Notes under the pieces: generated by a model
The model's input: the letters and a program-made list of their open reading frames with translations, nothing else
The model's database searches: none
Told to the model about the DNA's origin: nothing
Assembly (NCBI GenBank): GCA_019245275.1
Contig: JAFARW010000227.1
Coordinates: 1 to 12,965 of the forward strand
From: Vulcanimicrobiota bacterium
GTDB lineage: Bacteria; Vulcanimicrobiota; Vulcanimicrobiia; Vulcanimicrobiales; Vulcanimicrobiaceae
Reading direction: 5' to 3'
Length of the DNA stretch: 12,965 nucleotides
Position numbers and translations under genes: made by a program
Part shown: positions 1-6,564 of the stretch, piece after piece
Layout of the letters: each line of letters opens with the position of its first letter
How positions within the stretch are numbered: the stretch's first letter is position 1

Positions 1-1
1 G

Positions 2-214
2 GTACGCGCATTGTGCCGCTTAGATGAAAGCGCGATGCGATTGCTCGCCACCGCCTGCGCCCAGCGCCACTTCTCAGCCCGTGCGCTCGATCGCATCGCG
101 CGTGTAGCGCGGACGATTGCCGATCTTGCCGGCCGCGGGGAGATTGCGACAGAACACGTTGCCGAAGCAATTCAGTATCGTTCGCTCGAACGTCTCGACG
201 CCCGCGCAGCATGA
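2..214 (+). CDS. comM: YifB/ComM-family Mg-chelatase-like AAA+ ATPase, C-terminal fragment (5' end outside window)
   Basis: The reading frame is open from base 2 and ends at TGA 212-214, giving about 70 residues, so the gene begins before the window. The visible part matches the C-terminal helical domain of the YifB/ComM family: a segment reading SARALDRIARVARTIADLAG, then an ELATEH-like helix (here GEIATEHVAEAIQYR) and a short tail. In the family an AAA+ domain and an Mg-chelatase-like domain come before this segment; ComM acts as a branch-migration helicase during natural transformation. That function is established for ComM in Gammaproteobacteria and is inferred here. A dprA gene lies about 5.5 kb downstream, also a transformation gene. 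The ATG and TTG codons inside the fragment are internal, because the homology continues to the window edge. Confidence 0.85.
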   Translation, partial: VRALCRLDESAMRLLATACAQRHFSARALDRIARVARTIADLAGRGEIATEHVAEAIQYRSLERLDARAA

Positions 215-244
215 TTTTGTCGACATCGCGACAATCTGCCAATT

Positions 245-2608
245 GTGCGGCTATTTTTATTTCGCGCGACGCTCGCGCTTATGGCGTTCGCGTGTGCTCG
301 AACCGCTGCGCTTGCCCAGCAAGCCGATCAAGCGACGCTCGTCTCGGGTCGAGTGACTTCGATCCAAGGAGCACCGATCGCCAGCGCTCAGATTGCCTTT
401 GCCAGAGGGAACGTGGCGGCGCACGCCATTACGGCAGCCGACGGCACGTTTACGACGGCACTTGCCCCAGGCGAATACCACGTGTCCATCTCGGCACTCG
501 GTTTTCGCCCGCTCGCACGTGACGTCGCCGTCGAAACGACGCCGCTTTCATTAAATCTTCAGCTGACTGCCGCATCCGAATCGTTGATCGAAATCGGTCG
601 CGTCGGCGTTAATAGCGCGCCGGCGCTTTCAACATCTTCCAATGTCACGGTCGAACTTAATCCGCAAAACGCGGCGCAACGCGGCGTCGAGCGTGTCAGC
701 GATCTCCTCTCCGAACAGATCGGACTGACAGCAGTGCGCCCTAACGGTGGCGCAGCGACGCTCCCCCTGGTGGTTGCTTTGCGCGGCTCCGACCCGAGCG
801 AGACGCTCGTTGACATCGACGGCCATCAAGTCAACAACTCGAACACCGGCGATTTCGATCTCTCGCTACTGGACCCGACGGATCTCTCCGGCATCGAACT
901 GCTCTATGGCATTGCGCCGTCGTCGCTGATCGGCCCAAATACGATTGGGGGCGCGATCAACCTGCGTACGTTAGAACCGACGACCCAACCGCATGCGTTG
1001 CTGCGCACAAGCGTCGGCAGTTTCAACACGTTCGCGTCAACATTCGACGCAACTGGCACGGAAAGCCGGCTTGGCTACGCCTTCTCGCTGCACCGATTCA
1101 CGAGTCAGGGTGAGCTGCATGACCAGACAGTACTCACAACCGACGCTGACGGAAACATCACACCCGTTCTTGTCAGCAGTGACGGCACGGCGGCGTCCGC
1201 CTTTGCGAAACTTCGCTATGGTCTCGGTAACGGCGCCTTCGCACAGTTTACCGCTCGCGACGAGTCATCGAACCGCGATCAATCCGCGGCTTTGAGCACA
1301 CAAAACGACGATGGTACGTTTTCGGCATTTCCCGGAGCGACGGTCGCCGCGCATAACAGCGCATACGGATTGGATTTCTATACACCGCTTGGACCGCGTA
1401 CTGAACTTGGAACTCGTGATTCGACGCTCTTGCTGAGGCATTACACGAGTGTCAGCAATCAATCGGTCAATGGCCCGATCGCGGATAATGGTTTCGCGTA
1501 CTTCTTCAACAATCGCGACTTCGTTACCGAGGACTCGCTTGAATACGATCATTCTTTCGCGCAAAGCACGCTAACGCTAAAAGCCGATGTACGGACGGAA
1601 AGCTTGACCGAACCATTTGCAGCACTTTCTGCCGGCGGCGTTATCGAGGAAGCGGGCGTACAAGGCGTGGCAACGCCGCCACCGGCGCCGGCAACCCAAA
1701 GCGACGTGCAACGCTCGTTTGCCGCGCGCTACACCTTCGAGCCGGCGCGCAACGTCGAATTGACGCTGGCAGCGTATGAGAGCTCATTTACAACATTCGG
1801 GACGGCATTCGATCCAAAAGTCGGCATCGTTTGGACGCCGGCGCGACGCAGCGTCGTGCGCGCTTCTCTTGGCACGACCTTCCAAGCTCCGGAACTCTCG
1901 CAACTCTTTGTCCCGAATCCACTCCCGTCGCCGCCGCCGAACGGCTTCGTCTTGATCGGCAACCCGCACCTCACCGCCGATCGCGCAACGGAGTATCAAC
2001 TTGGCTACGAGCATCTGCTTGGATCGGCGCAACACCCGACCCGCGTCTCTTTGGATCTGTATCGCACGAACTTGCGCACGCCGATTCAGGAGTTCATCTC
2101 GGATAGCGGGTACGCGTTTCCGATCAACATCGGCGGTGCCGTCTACCGCGGCTTTGAATTTCGCATGGAGCACAACATCGGCGAGAATCTGCATCTGGCC
2201 GCCGGGTACAGCACGAACAGCACGTACCCGACATCGGTTCCACCGAACATCGGCGGCGGGTCACTGGTGGCCGGTCAGCAATTCCTCGGCGTTCCGCTCC
2301 ATCGCGCCGATTTGACAGTCGGCGGCAACCTTGCACACGGGGTTTCGTTCGATTTCGGTGCCACGTACGAAGGAAGCAATAACGAGTTGAATAGGCCGCC
2401 CTTCGCAATGCTACGCGCTAGCGTCAGCGCACGACGAGGGCCAATGCTCTTCACGCTTTCTGGAACGAATTTGACCAACGTCTACGCGAACGGGTTCACT
2501 CGCAACGATGCCGGCGTTCCGTATCCGGGTCCGACTGGACCAATCTCTACGCCTGCCCTAACACTGCCGGCGCCGCAAATCACCTTTTCAATTACGCGTA
2601 CGTATTAG
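245..2608 (+). CDS. TonB-dependent outer-membrane receptor with N-terminal carboxypeptidase-regulatory-like domain
   Basis: This 787-residue protein has the layout of a TonB-dependent receptor. Residues 1-25 are a signal peptide (basic start, hydrophobic core, ALAQ cleavage region). Residues about 32-108 form a carboxypeptidase-regulatory-like beta-sandwich (SGRVTSIQGAPIASAQI, then DGTFTTALAPGEY). Residues about 148-245 are the plug, with LRGSDPSETLVDIDGHQVN, IELLYG and NTIGGAINLRT. The rest is a beta-barrel ending in aromatic Tyr787. GTG 245 is the start because the upstream YifB stop is in the same frame and only weak alternatives remain; no clear Shine-Dalgarno is present. The 30-base gap suggests co-transcription with the upstream gene. 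The substrate cannot be read from the sequence; iron chelates, porphyrins, cobalamin and glycans are all possible. The neighbouring hemQ makes a haem-related cargo thinkable but not supported. Confidence 0.9.
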   Translation: MRLFLFRATLALMAFACARTAALAQQADQATLVSGRVTSIQGAPIASAQIAFARGNVAAHAITAADGTFTTALAPGEYHVSISALGFRPLARDVAVETTPLSLNLQLTAASESLIEIGRVGVNSAPALSTSSNVTVELNPQNAAQRGVERVSDLLSEQIGLTAVRPNGGAATLPLVVALRGSDPSETLVDIDGHQVNNSNTGDFDLSLLDPTDLSGIELLYGIAPSSLIGPNTIGGAINLRTLEPTTQPHALLRTSVGSFNTFASTFDATGTESRLGYAFSLHRFTSQGELHDQTVLTTDADGNITPVLVSSDGTAASAFAKLRYGLGNGAFAQFTARDESSNRDQSAALSTQNDDGTFSAFPGATVAAHNSAYGLDFYTPLGPRTELGTRDSTLLLRHYTSVSNQSVNGPIADNGFAYFFNNRDFVTEDSLEYDHSFAQSTLTLKADVRTESLTEPFAALSAGGVIEEAGVQGVATPPPAPATQSDVQRSFAARYTFEPARNVELTLAAYESSFTTFGTAFDPKVGIVWTPARRSVVRASLGTTFQAPELSQLFVPNPLPSPPPNGFVLIGNPHLTADRATEYQLGYEHLLGSAQHPTRVSLDLYRTNLRTPIQEFISDSGYAFPINIGGAVYRGFEFRMEHNIGENLHLAAGYSTNSTYPTSVPPNIGGGSLVAGQQFLGVPLHRADLTVGGNLAHGVSFDFGATYEGSNNELNRPPFAMLRASVSARRGPMLFTLSGTNLTNVYANGFTRNDAGVPYPGPTGPISTPALTLPAPQITFSITRTY

Positions 2609-3446
2609 CTCTGATCGAGCTGCGGCACCGAAGCGCCGCTCAAAAACACCGGTAGCTGTGAAATCGAAAACTGGACCCCGCTATAGAACGGCCCAAACTC
2701 GCCGTACTTCGCACTCGCTTCATCAAACCGCATCTCGTAAACGAGCTTCTTGAAGACGAGCGGATCGTCGGCGTAGAGGTCGACGCCCCACTCCCAATCA
2801 TCGTGGCCGATCGCGCCCGAAATCACTTGCGTGACCAAACCGTGGAAGGTGCGGCCGATCTTGCCATGCTCAACCATCATCCGCGCTCGCTCGGCGTACG
2901 GTAACGAATACCAGTTGACGCTCTCGCCGCGTTTCTTATCCATCGGATAGAAACTAACGTACCGCCGCTGGGGGACTTTCGCCCACAGTCGTTCGGCATT
3001 TCGCGAATTAGCCGCTTGTTGGTTCAACCTTTCATCGAAAGCTGCATTCCACTCGGCCGAGTACGGTTTGAGATTCGCTGCGCGCAGCTCTTCGTGAATC
3101 TTCGCGGTCGCATCGTAAAGCCCGAGTTCGAGAACCGACGTAAATGACTCGCGGGGAACGAGGCAATCGGTAAGTTCGAGCCGGTCGAATGCGCTTTGCG
3201 CGTGTGCAAGCCCATCATATGCGCGCGCGTAATGCGTGACCATCAAGTCGGCTTTGTGTCCGACGATCTGGGCAAGCGCAACATCGCCGTCTTCGGCCTT
3301 GAGCGACCCAACAAGTCGAGCGCCTCATCGGTTGAACGCGCGCGCTTGTTTTTCGAGAGCGCGCCGAACCCGCGCCGGTCAAACGAAAACATCCGATGCA
3401 GGATCCACCAGCCCTCGAGTGACTCGGGGACGTTTGGATTGCGCAC
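2605..3446 (-). CDS. hemQ: HemQ coproheme decarboxylase (chlorite dismutase family), apparent one-base frameshift near 3305-3311
   Basis: HemQ turns coproheme into haem b by two oxidative decarboxylations, the last step of the coproporphyrin-dependent pathway. The C-terminal frame (3324 down to 2605) carries the family core: GHKADLM, FYPMDKKRGESVNWY, MMVEHGKIGR, DDWEWGVDLYADDPL and FKKLVYEMRFDEASAKYG. The Tyr of FYPM and the His of EHG are 27 residues apart, as for catalytic Tyr145 and haem-ligand His172 in HemQ. The N-terminal part (ESLEGWWILHRMFSFDRR, about 47 residues) lies in another frame, starting at GTG 3446, five bases past the upstream stop, with AAAGG at 3454-3458. Restoring one base in the GGG at 3307-3309 joins them as LLG-SLKAEDGD, a 280-residue protein. 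Taken alone, the second frame meets TGA at 3325-3327, so a call starting at 3243/3246 would lose about 68 residues. Last gene of its operon. Identity is sure; whether the break is biological is not. Confidence 0.9.
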
Positions 3447-3448
3447 GG

Positions 3449-4420
3449 CTACGCCTTTGAAAGCGCGCGCACGCGCCGCACCTCGGCATCGACTTCGCTC
3501 GCCAACGCATCGGGTTGCTCTCGATACTTGGCCCACAGCTGCGGCATGTGTGCGATGTCGTTCAGAACGCGCGCGAAGATCGCGTTGACCGGCGTCTTAA
3601 CTCCGTGGTCGCGGCCTGCATTTGCAACCGCGCCGTTGAGCGCATCGACCTCCGTCAAGGCTTTGTTCGCGCGCAGATCAACAAGCAACGAAGGCGGCTT
3701 GCGGCCGCGCGCGCCGGCGATACGACCTGCCAAGAGCGGTCTGGAAACTTGGCTGGGCAACGTCGCGACGCGCTGGAGAATGCGGACCGGATAACGCGGT
3801 AGGTCGATCGGCTGCAGCCCCATTTTCATCATGACCGCCCGCGTTTCGCGAATAGCGCGAATCTCCAGCGTGAAAACCTGATCGTAGTGCACGAGGCGAT
3901 TTGGAAGCACATTGAGGATCGCGCAGCTCGCGTTTGCGACACTGTTGAGCGCGAGTTTCGACCACTTCAAGGAACGCCAATCATCGACGATCTTGATATC
4001 GAGCCCCGTGCTGCCGAAGGCGGCCCACAACCAGTTGAACGCCGTCTTTCCGCAGGGCGCAAAAGCGAGGCCGCCTTCTTTAGCTGGGTGAGAACCGGCT
4101 TCGTCACGTTCGACCGGTACGGTCAAGGCTGCCGCAACGACATTGTCAGCGCCAAATGCGGCGCTCAACTTCTCTTCATTACCGACGCCATTTTGCGGCG
4201 AAACAATCACCGTCTTCTCGGGGTAGGCGATCGCTTTGCGCAAGGTTTCGATCGCGCCGTCAGTGTCATATGACTTGACGGCGACGATCGCGACATCCGG
4301 ATCGACGCGTGTTACTGCTTCCAGCGCACGCGGTGCAAAATCAACATCGACATTGATCGAGCCAAGCAAGTCGCCCAGATAACTGCCGACCGCTCCTTGC
4401 CCGACGATGTAGGCTTTCAC
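3449..4420 (-). CDS. PanE/ApbA-like ketopantoate reductase family protein
   Basis: This 323-residue protein is a PanE-like NADPH reductase. PanE reduces 2-dehydropantoate to pantoate for coenzyme A. Visible motifs are the dinucleotide-binding GQGAVG at residues 7-12, AVKSYDTDGAI at 48-57, SPQNGVGNEE at 74-83, the helix KWSKLALNSVANASCAILN at 152-170 (Lys155 and Asn159 match the catalytic Lys and Asn of PanE), and TEVDALNGAV at 256-265 with Glu257 at the substrate-binding position. The stretch between the GxGxxG loop and AVKSYDT is about 35 residues, shorter than usual for PanE, so part of the Rossmann domain is trimmed. The start is GTG 4420, overlapping the dut stop as GTGA, which implies translational coupling. 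No other pantothenate gene is visible here, so a related 2-oxoacid substrate is possible and no symbol is assigned. Confidence 0.82.
   Translation of the reverse strand: MKAYIVGQGAVGSYLGDLLGSINVDVDFAPRALEAVTRVDPDVAIVAVKSYDTDGAIETLRKAIAYPEKTVIVSPQNGVGNEEKLSAAFGADNVVAAALTVPVERDEAGSHPAKEGGLAFAPCGKTAFNWLWAAFGSTGLDIKIVDDWRSLKWSKLALNSVANASCAILNVLPNRLVHYDQVFTLEIRAIRETRAVMMKMGLQPIDLPRYPVRILQRVATLPSQVSRPLLAGRIAGARGRKPPSLLVDLRANKALTEVDALNGAVANAGRDHGVKTPVNAIFARVLNDIAHMPQLWAKYREQPDALASEVDAEVRRVRALSKA
3454..3458 (-). promoter_or_regulatory. Shine-Dalgarno of hemQ deciding GTG 3446
   Basis: AAAGG on the minus strand ends seven bases before GTG 3446 and lies inside the last codons of the upstream reductase gene. 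It supports the N-terminal HemQ frame as genuinely translated, and argues against a start at 3243/3246. Confidence 0.6.
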
Positions 4421-4872
4421 GGAGTGACGCCGGTACTGCCGAAACCGCCCTCTTGGCGTTCCGTTTCGCCAAGCGACTCAACGACGTCGAACGATGCGCG
4501 CACGACCGGCGCAACGATCATCTGCGCAATTCGGTCCCCGCGCCGAATGCGAAAGGGCTCAGTTCCAAAGTTCGCCAGAATCACGTTGACCGGGCCACGA
4601 TAGTCCGCATCGATCGTTCCAGGCGCATTCAACAGCGTGACGCCGCTGTGCAGTGCGAGACCGCTACGCGGACGGATCTGCGCCTCGTAGCCTGCCGGCA
4701 GCGCGATGCAGAAACCGGCGGGAACCATCGCGCGCGCGCCAGGCAACAGCGTCAGCTCTTCCTTGATCGCGGCAAAAAGGTCGGCGCCTGCAGCATGGTC
4801 GCTCATGTATGTCGGCATCGGCAAGCCCTCGCCTTCCGGCAGGCGCCGAATCTGGATTGCGAGCTTGCGCAT
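4417..4872 (-). CDS. dut: dUTP diphosphatase (dUTPase)
   Basis: Dut hydrolyses dUTP to dUMP and pyrophosphate, keeping uracil out of DNA and supplying thymidylate synthesis. At 151 residues it has the normal length of trimeric dUTPases and all five family motifs in order: AGADLFAA (28-35), PRSGLALHSGV (68-78), NAPGTIDADYRGPV (82-95, with the catalytic Asp and the Tyr that excludes ribose), RRGDRIAQMIV (110-120) and the glycine-rich tail RQEGGFGSTG (139-148). ATG 4872 follows the nrdR stop by eight bases and has TAAGG upstream, overlapping the nrdR 3' end. Its stop overlaps the GTG of the PanE-like gene. A place next to nrdR fits a deoxynucleotide role for this operon. Confidence 0.96.
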   Translation of the reverse strand: MRKLAIQIRRLPEGEGLPMPTYMSDHAAGADLFAAIKEELTLLPGARAMVPAGFCIALPAGYEAQIRPRSGLALHSGVTLLNAPGTIDADYRGPVNVILANFGTEPFRIRRGDRIAQMIVAPVVRASFDVVESLGETERQEGGFGSTGVTP

Positions 4873-4880
4873 TTGGGACC

Positions 4881-5333
4881 TTACTTTGAAAGCAGTGTTG
4901 CGAGCTCTTCCTGAAAACTCTCGACGTCGCGAAACGAACGGTAGACGCTCGCAAAACGAATGTATGCAACCTTGTCGAGGTTGCGGAGCGCTTCCATCAC
5001 TTTTTCACCGATCATCGCTGCCGGCATCTCGCTCTCGCCGCGAGAGAAAAGATCGCGTTCTAAATCAGCGGCAACGACCTCCATCTGATGTTCGGAGATC
5101 GGACGCTTCTCGCACGCCCGCCGCAGCCCGCTTAGGATTTTTTCACGATTGAACTGCTCGCGACGACCGTCTTTCTTAACGACGAACAGACGCGGCGCTT
5201 CCATGCGCTCGTACGTCGTGAAGCGATGCTTGCAGCGCGAATCCAGACACTCGCGCCGCCGGCGAACGACCGTCTCGTCGTCGCGGGAATCCACGACACG
5301 GGTCTCGCTCTTGCGGCAAGTCGGACAGATCAG
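4881..5333 (-). CDS. nrdR: NrdR, transcriptional repressor of ribonucleotide reductase genes (probable CTG start)
   Basis: NrdR is a zinc-ribbon/ATP-cone repressor that senses ATP and dATP and binds NrdR boxes upstream of nrd genes. From CTG 5333 the protein is 150 residues, the family length, and opens with ICPTC, the normal NrdR N-terminus. Zinc ligands would be Cys3, Cys6, Cys29 and Cys34; the second pair is CX4C, not the usual CX2C. The DNA-binding RRRREC and RFTTYER segments follow, then the ATP cone (about 47-137: VVKKDGRREQFNREKI, IRFASVYRSF). AAGGGG at 5341-5346 sits seven bases before CTG. The frame also offers ATG 5381 and TTG 5393, but those add 16-20 residues unlike NrdR and overlap a TATAAT box, so they would lie upstream of the predicted transcript start. 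Identity is certain; the CTG start is inferred. Confidence 0.93.
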   Translation of the reverse strand: MICPTCRKSETRVVDSRDDETVVRRRRECLDSRCKHRFTTYERMEAPRLFVVKKDGRREQFNREKILSGLRRACEKRPISEHQMEVVAADLERDLFSRGESEMPAAMIGEKVMEALRNLDKVAYIRFASVYRSFRDVESFQEELATLLSK

Positions 5334-5340
5334 AGGTGTG

Positions 5341-5346
5341 CCCCTT
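5341..5346 (-). promoter_or_regulatory. Shine-Dalgarno of nrdR deciding a CTG start
   Basis: AAGGGG on the minus strand ends seven bases before CTG 5331-5333. No ATG, GTG or TTG in the nrdR frame lies at a suitable distance downstream, so this site is the main support for the CTG start. Confidence 0.6.
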
Positions 5347-5355
5347 AATGAAGAA

Positions 5356-5374
5356 GACCCACATGTTGTGGGTC
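5356..5374. promoter_or_regulatory. Perfect 19-bp inverted repeat in the nrdR leader
   Basis: GACCCACA and TGTGGGTC are perfect complements separated by three bases. The repeat lies directly downstream of the predicted nrdR -10 box, at about the transcription start. It could be an operator for a dimeric repressor, or an 8-bp hairpin at the mRNA 5' end. It does not resemble the NrdR box as I recall it. There is no T-tract, so it is not a typical terminator. Confidence 0.6.
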
Positions 5375-5379
5375 CTCTC

Positions 5380-5409
5380 ATTATAAGGCACAAGTTATAG
5401 ACGGAGCAA
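5380..5409 (-). promoter_or_regulatory. Predicted sigma70-type promoter for nrdR-dut-panE-like-hemQ
   Basis: On the minus strand a perfect TATAAT is at 5380-5385, with TTGCTC at 5404-5409 as a weak -35 and an 18-base spacer. The expected start is near 5373, inside the 19-bp palindrome, about 40 bases ahead of the nrdR CTG. The promoter begins right after the stop of the small zinc-ribbon gene, so it would let nrdR and the genes below be expressed separately from that gene. Confidence 0.6.
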
Positions 5410-5415
5410 ACCGCC

Positions 5416-5565
5416 TTAAGCTGCGGCTCCGATCTTAAACATCTTCGTGCCGCAGACTGGACACTTGCCCTCGGTCGCCGGCCGGCCGTTTTTCATCGTG
5501 ATTTGCACGGCGTCTTTCATCTCACGCTTCGTCTTGCATTTCACGCAGTACGCTTGAGCTGCCAC
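5416..5565 (-). CDS. Small zinc-ribbon protein, DUF5679-like (49 residues)
   Basis: This 49-residue protein starts at GTG 5565 and ends at TAA 5416-5418. It has two CXXC knuckles: CVKC at residues 7-10 and CPVC at 35-38, with GTKMFKIG after the second. Between them is a short basic strand segment (TKREMKDAVQITMKNGRPAT). The arrangement resembles the small DUF5679 family, recognised from memory. Four cysteines in this spacing would bind one zinc ion; partners and role are unknown. GGAGGG at 5572-5577, six bases before the GTG, is one of the best ribosome-binding sites in the window and supports translation. It lies upstream of nrdR in the same direction, with the nrdR promoter directly after its stop. 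Confidence 0.85.
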   Translation of the reverse strand: MAAQAYCVKCKTKREMKDAVQITMKNGRPATEGKCPVCGTKMFKIGAAA

Positions 5566-5571
5566 GTTCTA

Positions 5572-5577
5572 CCCTCC
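5572..5577 (-). promoter_or_regulatory. Shine-Dalgarno of the 49-residue zinc-ribbon gene
   Basis: GGAGGG on the minus strand is six bases before GTG 5565. It is near-consensus and confirms a coding region too short for many gene finders. Confidence 0.65.
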
Positions 5578-5670
5578 GAAGGTCCCGGACCCCATGAATG
5601 GGCCGCAGTATTCAGGGCCGCCCTTCCTTCCCCTTGCTTGACCAGCAGCGGGCGTGAAGGCACCTGACGC

Positions 5671-6534
5671 GTGCAGACGGCCTACGTGGCATGGGAGGAG
5701 CTTCGCGCGGCGCGCGCGGCGCGGTCGGCGGGCACCCCTGAGGCGGCTCCGGGACTTTACGTTTGCGGCTCCCTCCAGGGGCTGGCGCGGCCGTGCGTTG
5801 CGATGGTCGGCACGCGAGCTGCCTCACGCGCGGGCCAATCGCTGACGCGGCGGATCGCTGCAGAACTCGCGAGCGCCGGCGCGTGCATCATCTCCGGCCT
5901 GGCGCTCGGCATTGATGCCGCGGCACACGAAGGCGCACTCGACGGCGGCGGTATGACGGTCGGAATTTTGGGCGGCGGCCACGGCCGTTTCTTCCCGCGT
6001 CGCAATCGCGCGCTGGCGGAGCGAATTCTGCAGACGGGCGGGGCCGTTTGCTCGCCTTACGATCGCGATCGTCCGGCGTTGCCGCATCAATTCTTGGAGC
6101 GTAATGCCGTTGTAGCAGCGCTTGCCGATGCTGTCGTTGTCGTCGAGGCGCCGTCGCGCAGCGGAGCACTCAACACCGCATCGTGGGCCGCCGGTCGCAT
6201 CCCCGTGCTCGCTTTCCCGGGCGACGTCGATCGTCGCAATGTCGCCGGCTGCTTGGCGTTGATCCGTGACGGAGCAACGCTCGTGCGCGACGCAGCCGAT
6301 ATTCTCCAAGAGTTACGACTTGAGACCTCACAAAACGAGGCGCAACAATTGCAATTCGAACCCTCAGATTTGCTCCAGCGCAGTGTTCTGAGAGCGCTTG
6401 AAAGCGAGCAGCTAACCGATGACCAACTGATCGACGATCTCGGCTGCGATGCATCCGCGGTGCTCGTGGCGCTCACAGCGCTCGAGCTTGGCGGCGCAAT
6501 CGAGCGCCGCGACGGCACTTTTGCTCGGCGTTAA
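5671..6534 (+). CDS. dprA: DprA/Smf DNA-processing protein
   Basis: DprA binds incoming single-stranded DNA during natural transformation and loads RecA on it. The 287-residue protein holds the Rossmann-like DprA core: VGTRAASRAG (46-55), IISGLALGIDAAAHEGAL (73-90), TVGILGGG (96-103), FPRRN (108-112), RNAVVAALADAVVVVEA (144-160), RSGALNTA (163-170) and AFPGDVDRR (181-189). Residues about 230-287 form a C-terminal winged-helix-like domain (LTDDQLIDDLGCDASAVLVALTALELGG read in order). The N-terminal region is short, with no room for the SAM domain found in many DprA proteins. GTG 5671 is the earliest possible start, because an in-frame TGA is at 5665-5667; GAAGG about ten bases upstream is the likely ribosome-binding site. 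It is followed 30 bases later by argS on the same strand, probably co-transcribed. Confidence 0.95.
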   Translation: MQTAYVAWEELRAARAARSAGTPEAAPGLYVCGSLQGLARPCVAMVGTRAASRAGQSLTRRIAAELASAGACIISGLALGIDAAAHEGALDGGGMTVGILGGGHGRFFPRRNRALAERILQTGGAVCSPYDRDRPALPHQFLERNAVVAALADAVVVVEAPSRSGALNTASWAAGRIPVLAFPGDVDRRNVAGCLALIRDGATLVRDAADILQELRLETSQNEAQQLQFEPSDLLQRSVLRALESEQLTDDQLIDDLGCDASAVLVALTALELGGAIERRDGTFARR

Positions 6535-6564
6535 AGAACCGCGCGGCGCTTCGGCGAACACGCT

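Noticed and set aside
1784..2194. Minus-strand ORF of 136 codons inside the receptor gene
   Set aside because: Antisense shadow of the beta-barrel coding region, typical of high-GC DNA.
3305..3311. Programmed frameshifting in hemQ
   Set aside because: The shift zone reads TTGTTGGGTCGC, with no X-XXY-YYZ slippery heptamer and no evident stimulatory pseudoknot; a missing base is simpler.
5566..5670. Divergent promoters between the zinc-ribbon gene and dprA
   Set aside because: A TTGACC and a GGGCCGC direct repeat (5600-5606, 5615-5621) were seen, but no convincing -35/-10 pair on either strand.
5824..6518. Minus-strand ORFs opposite dprA
   Set aside because: Low-complexity Ser/Ala/Arg translations antisense to a clear DprA; no independent coding signs.
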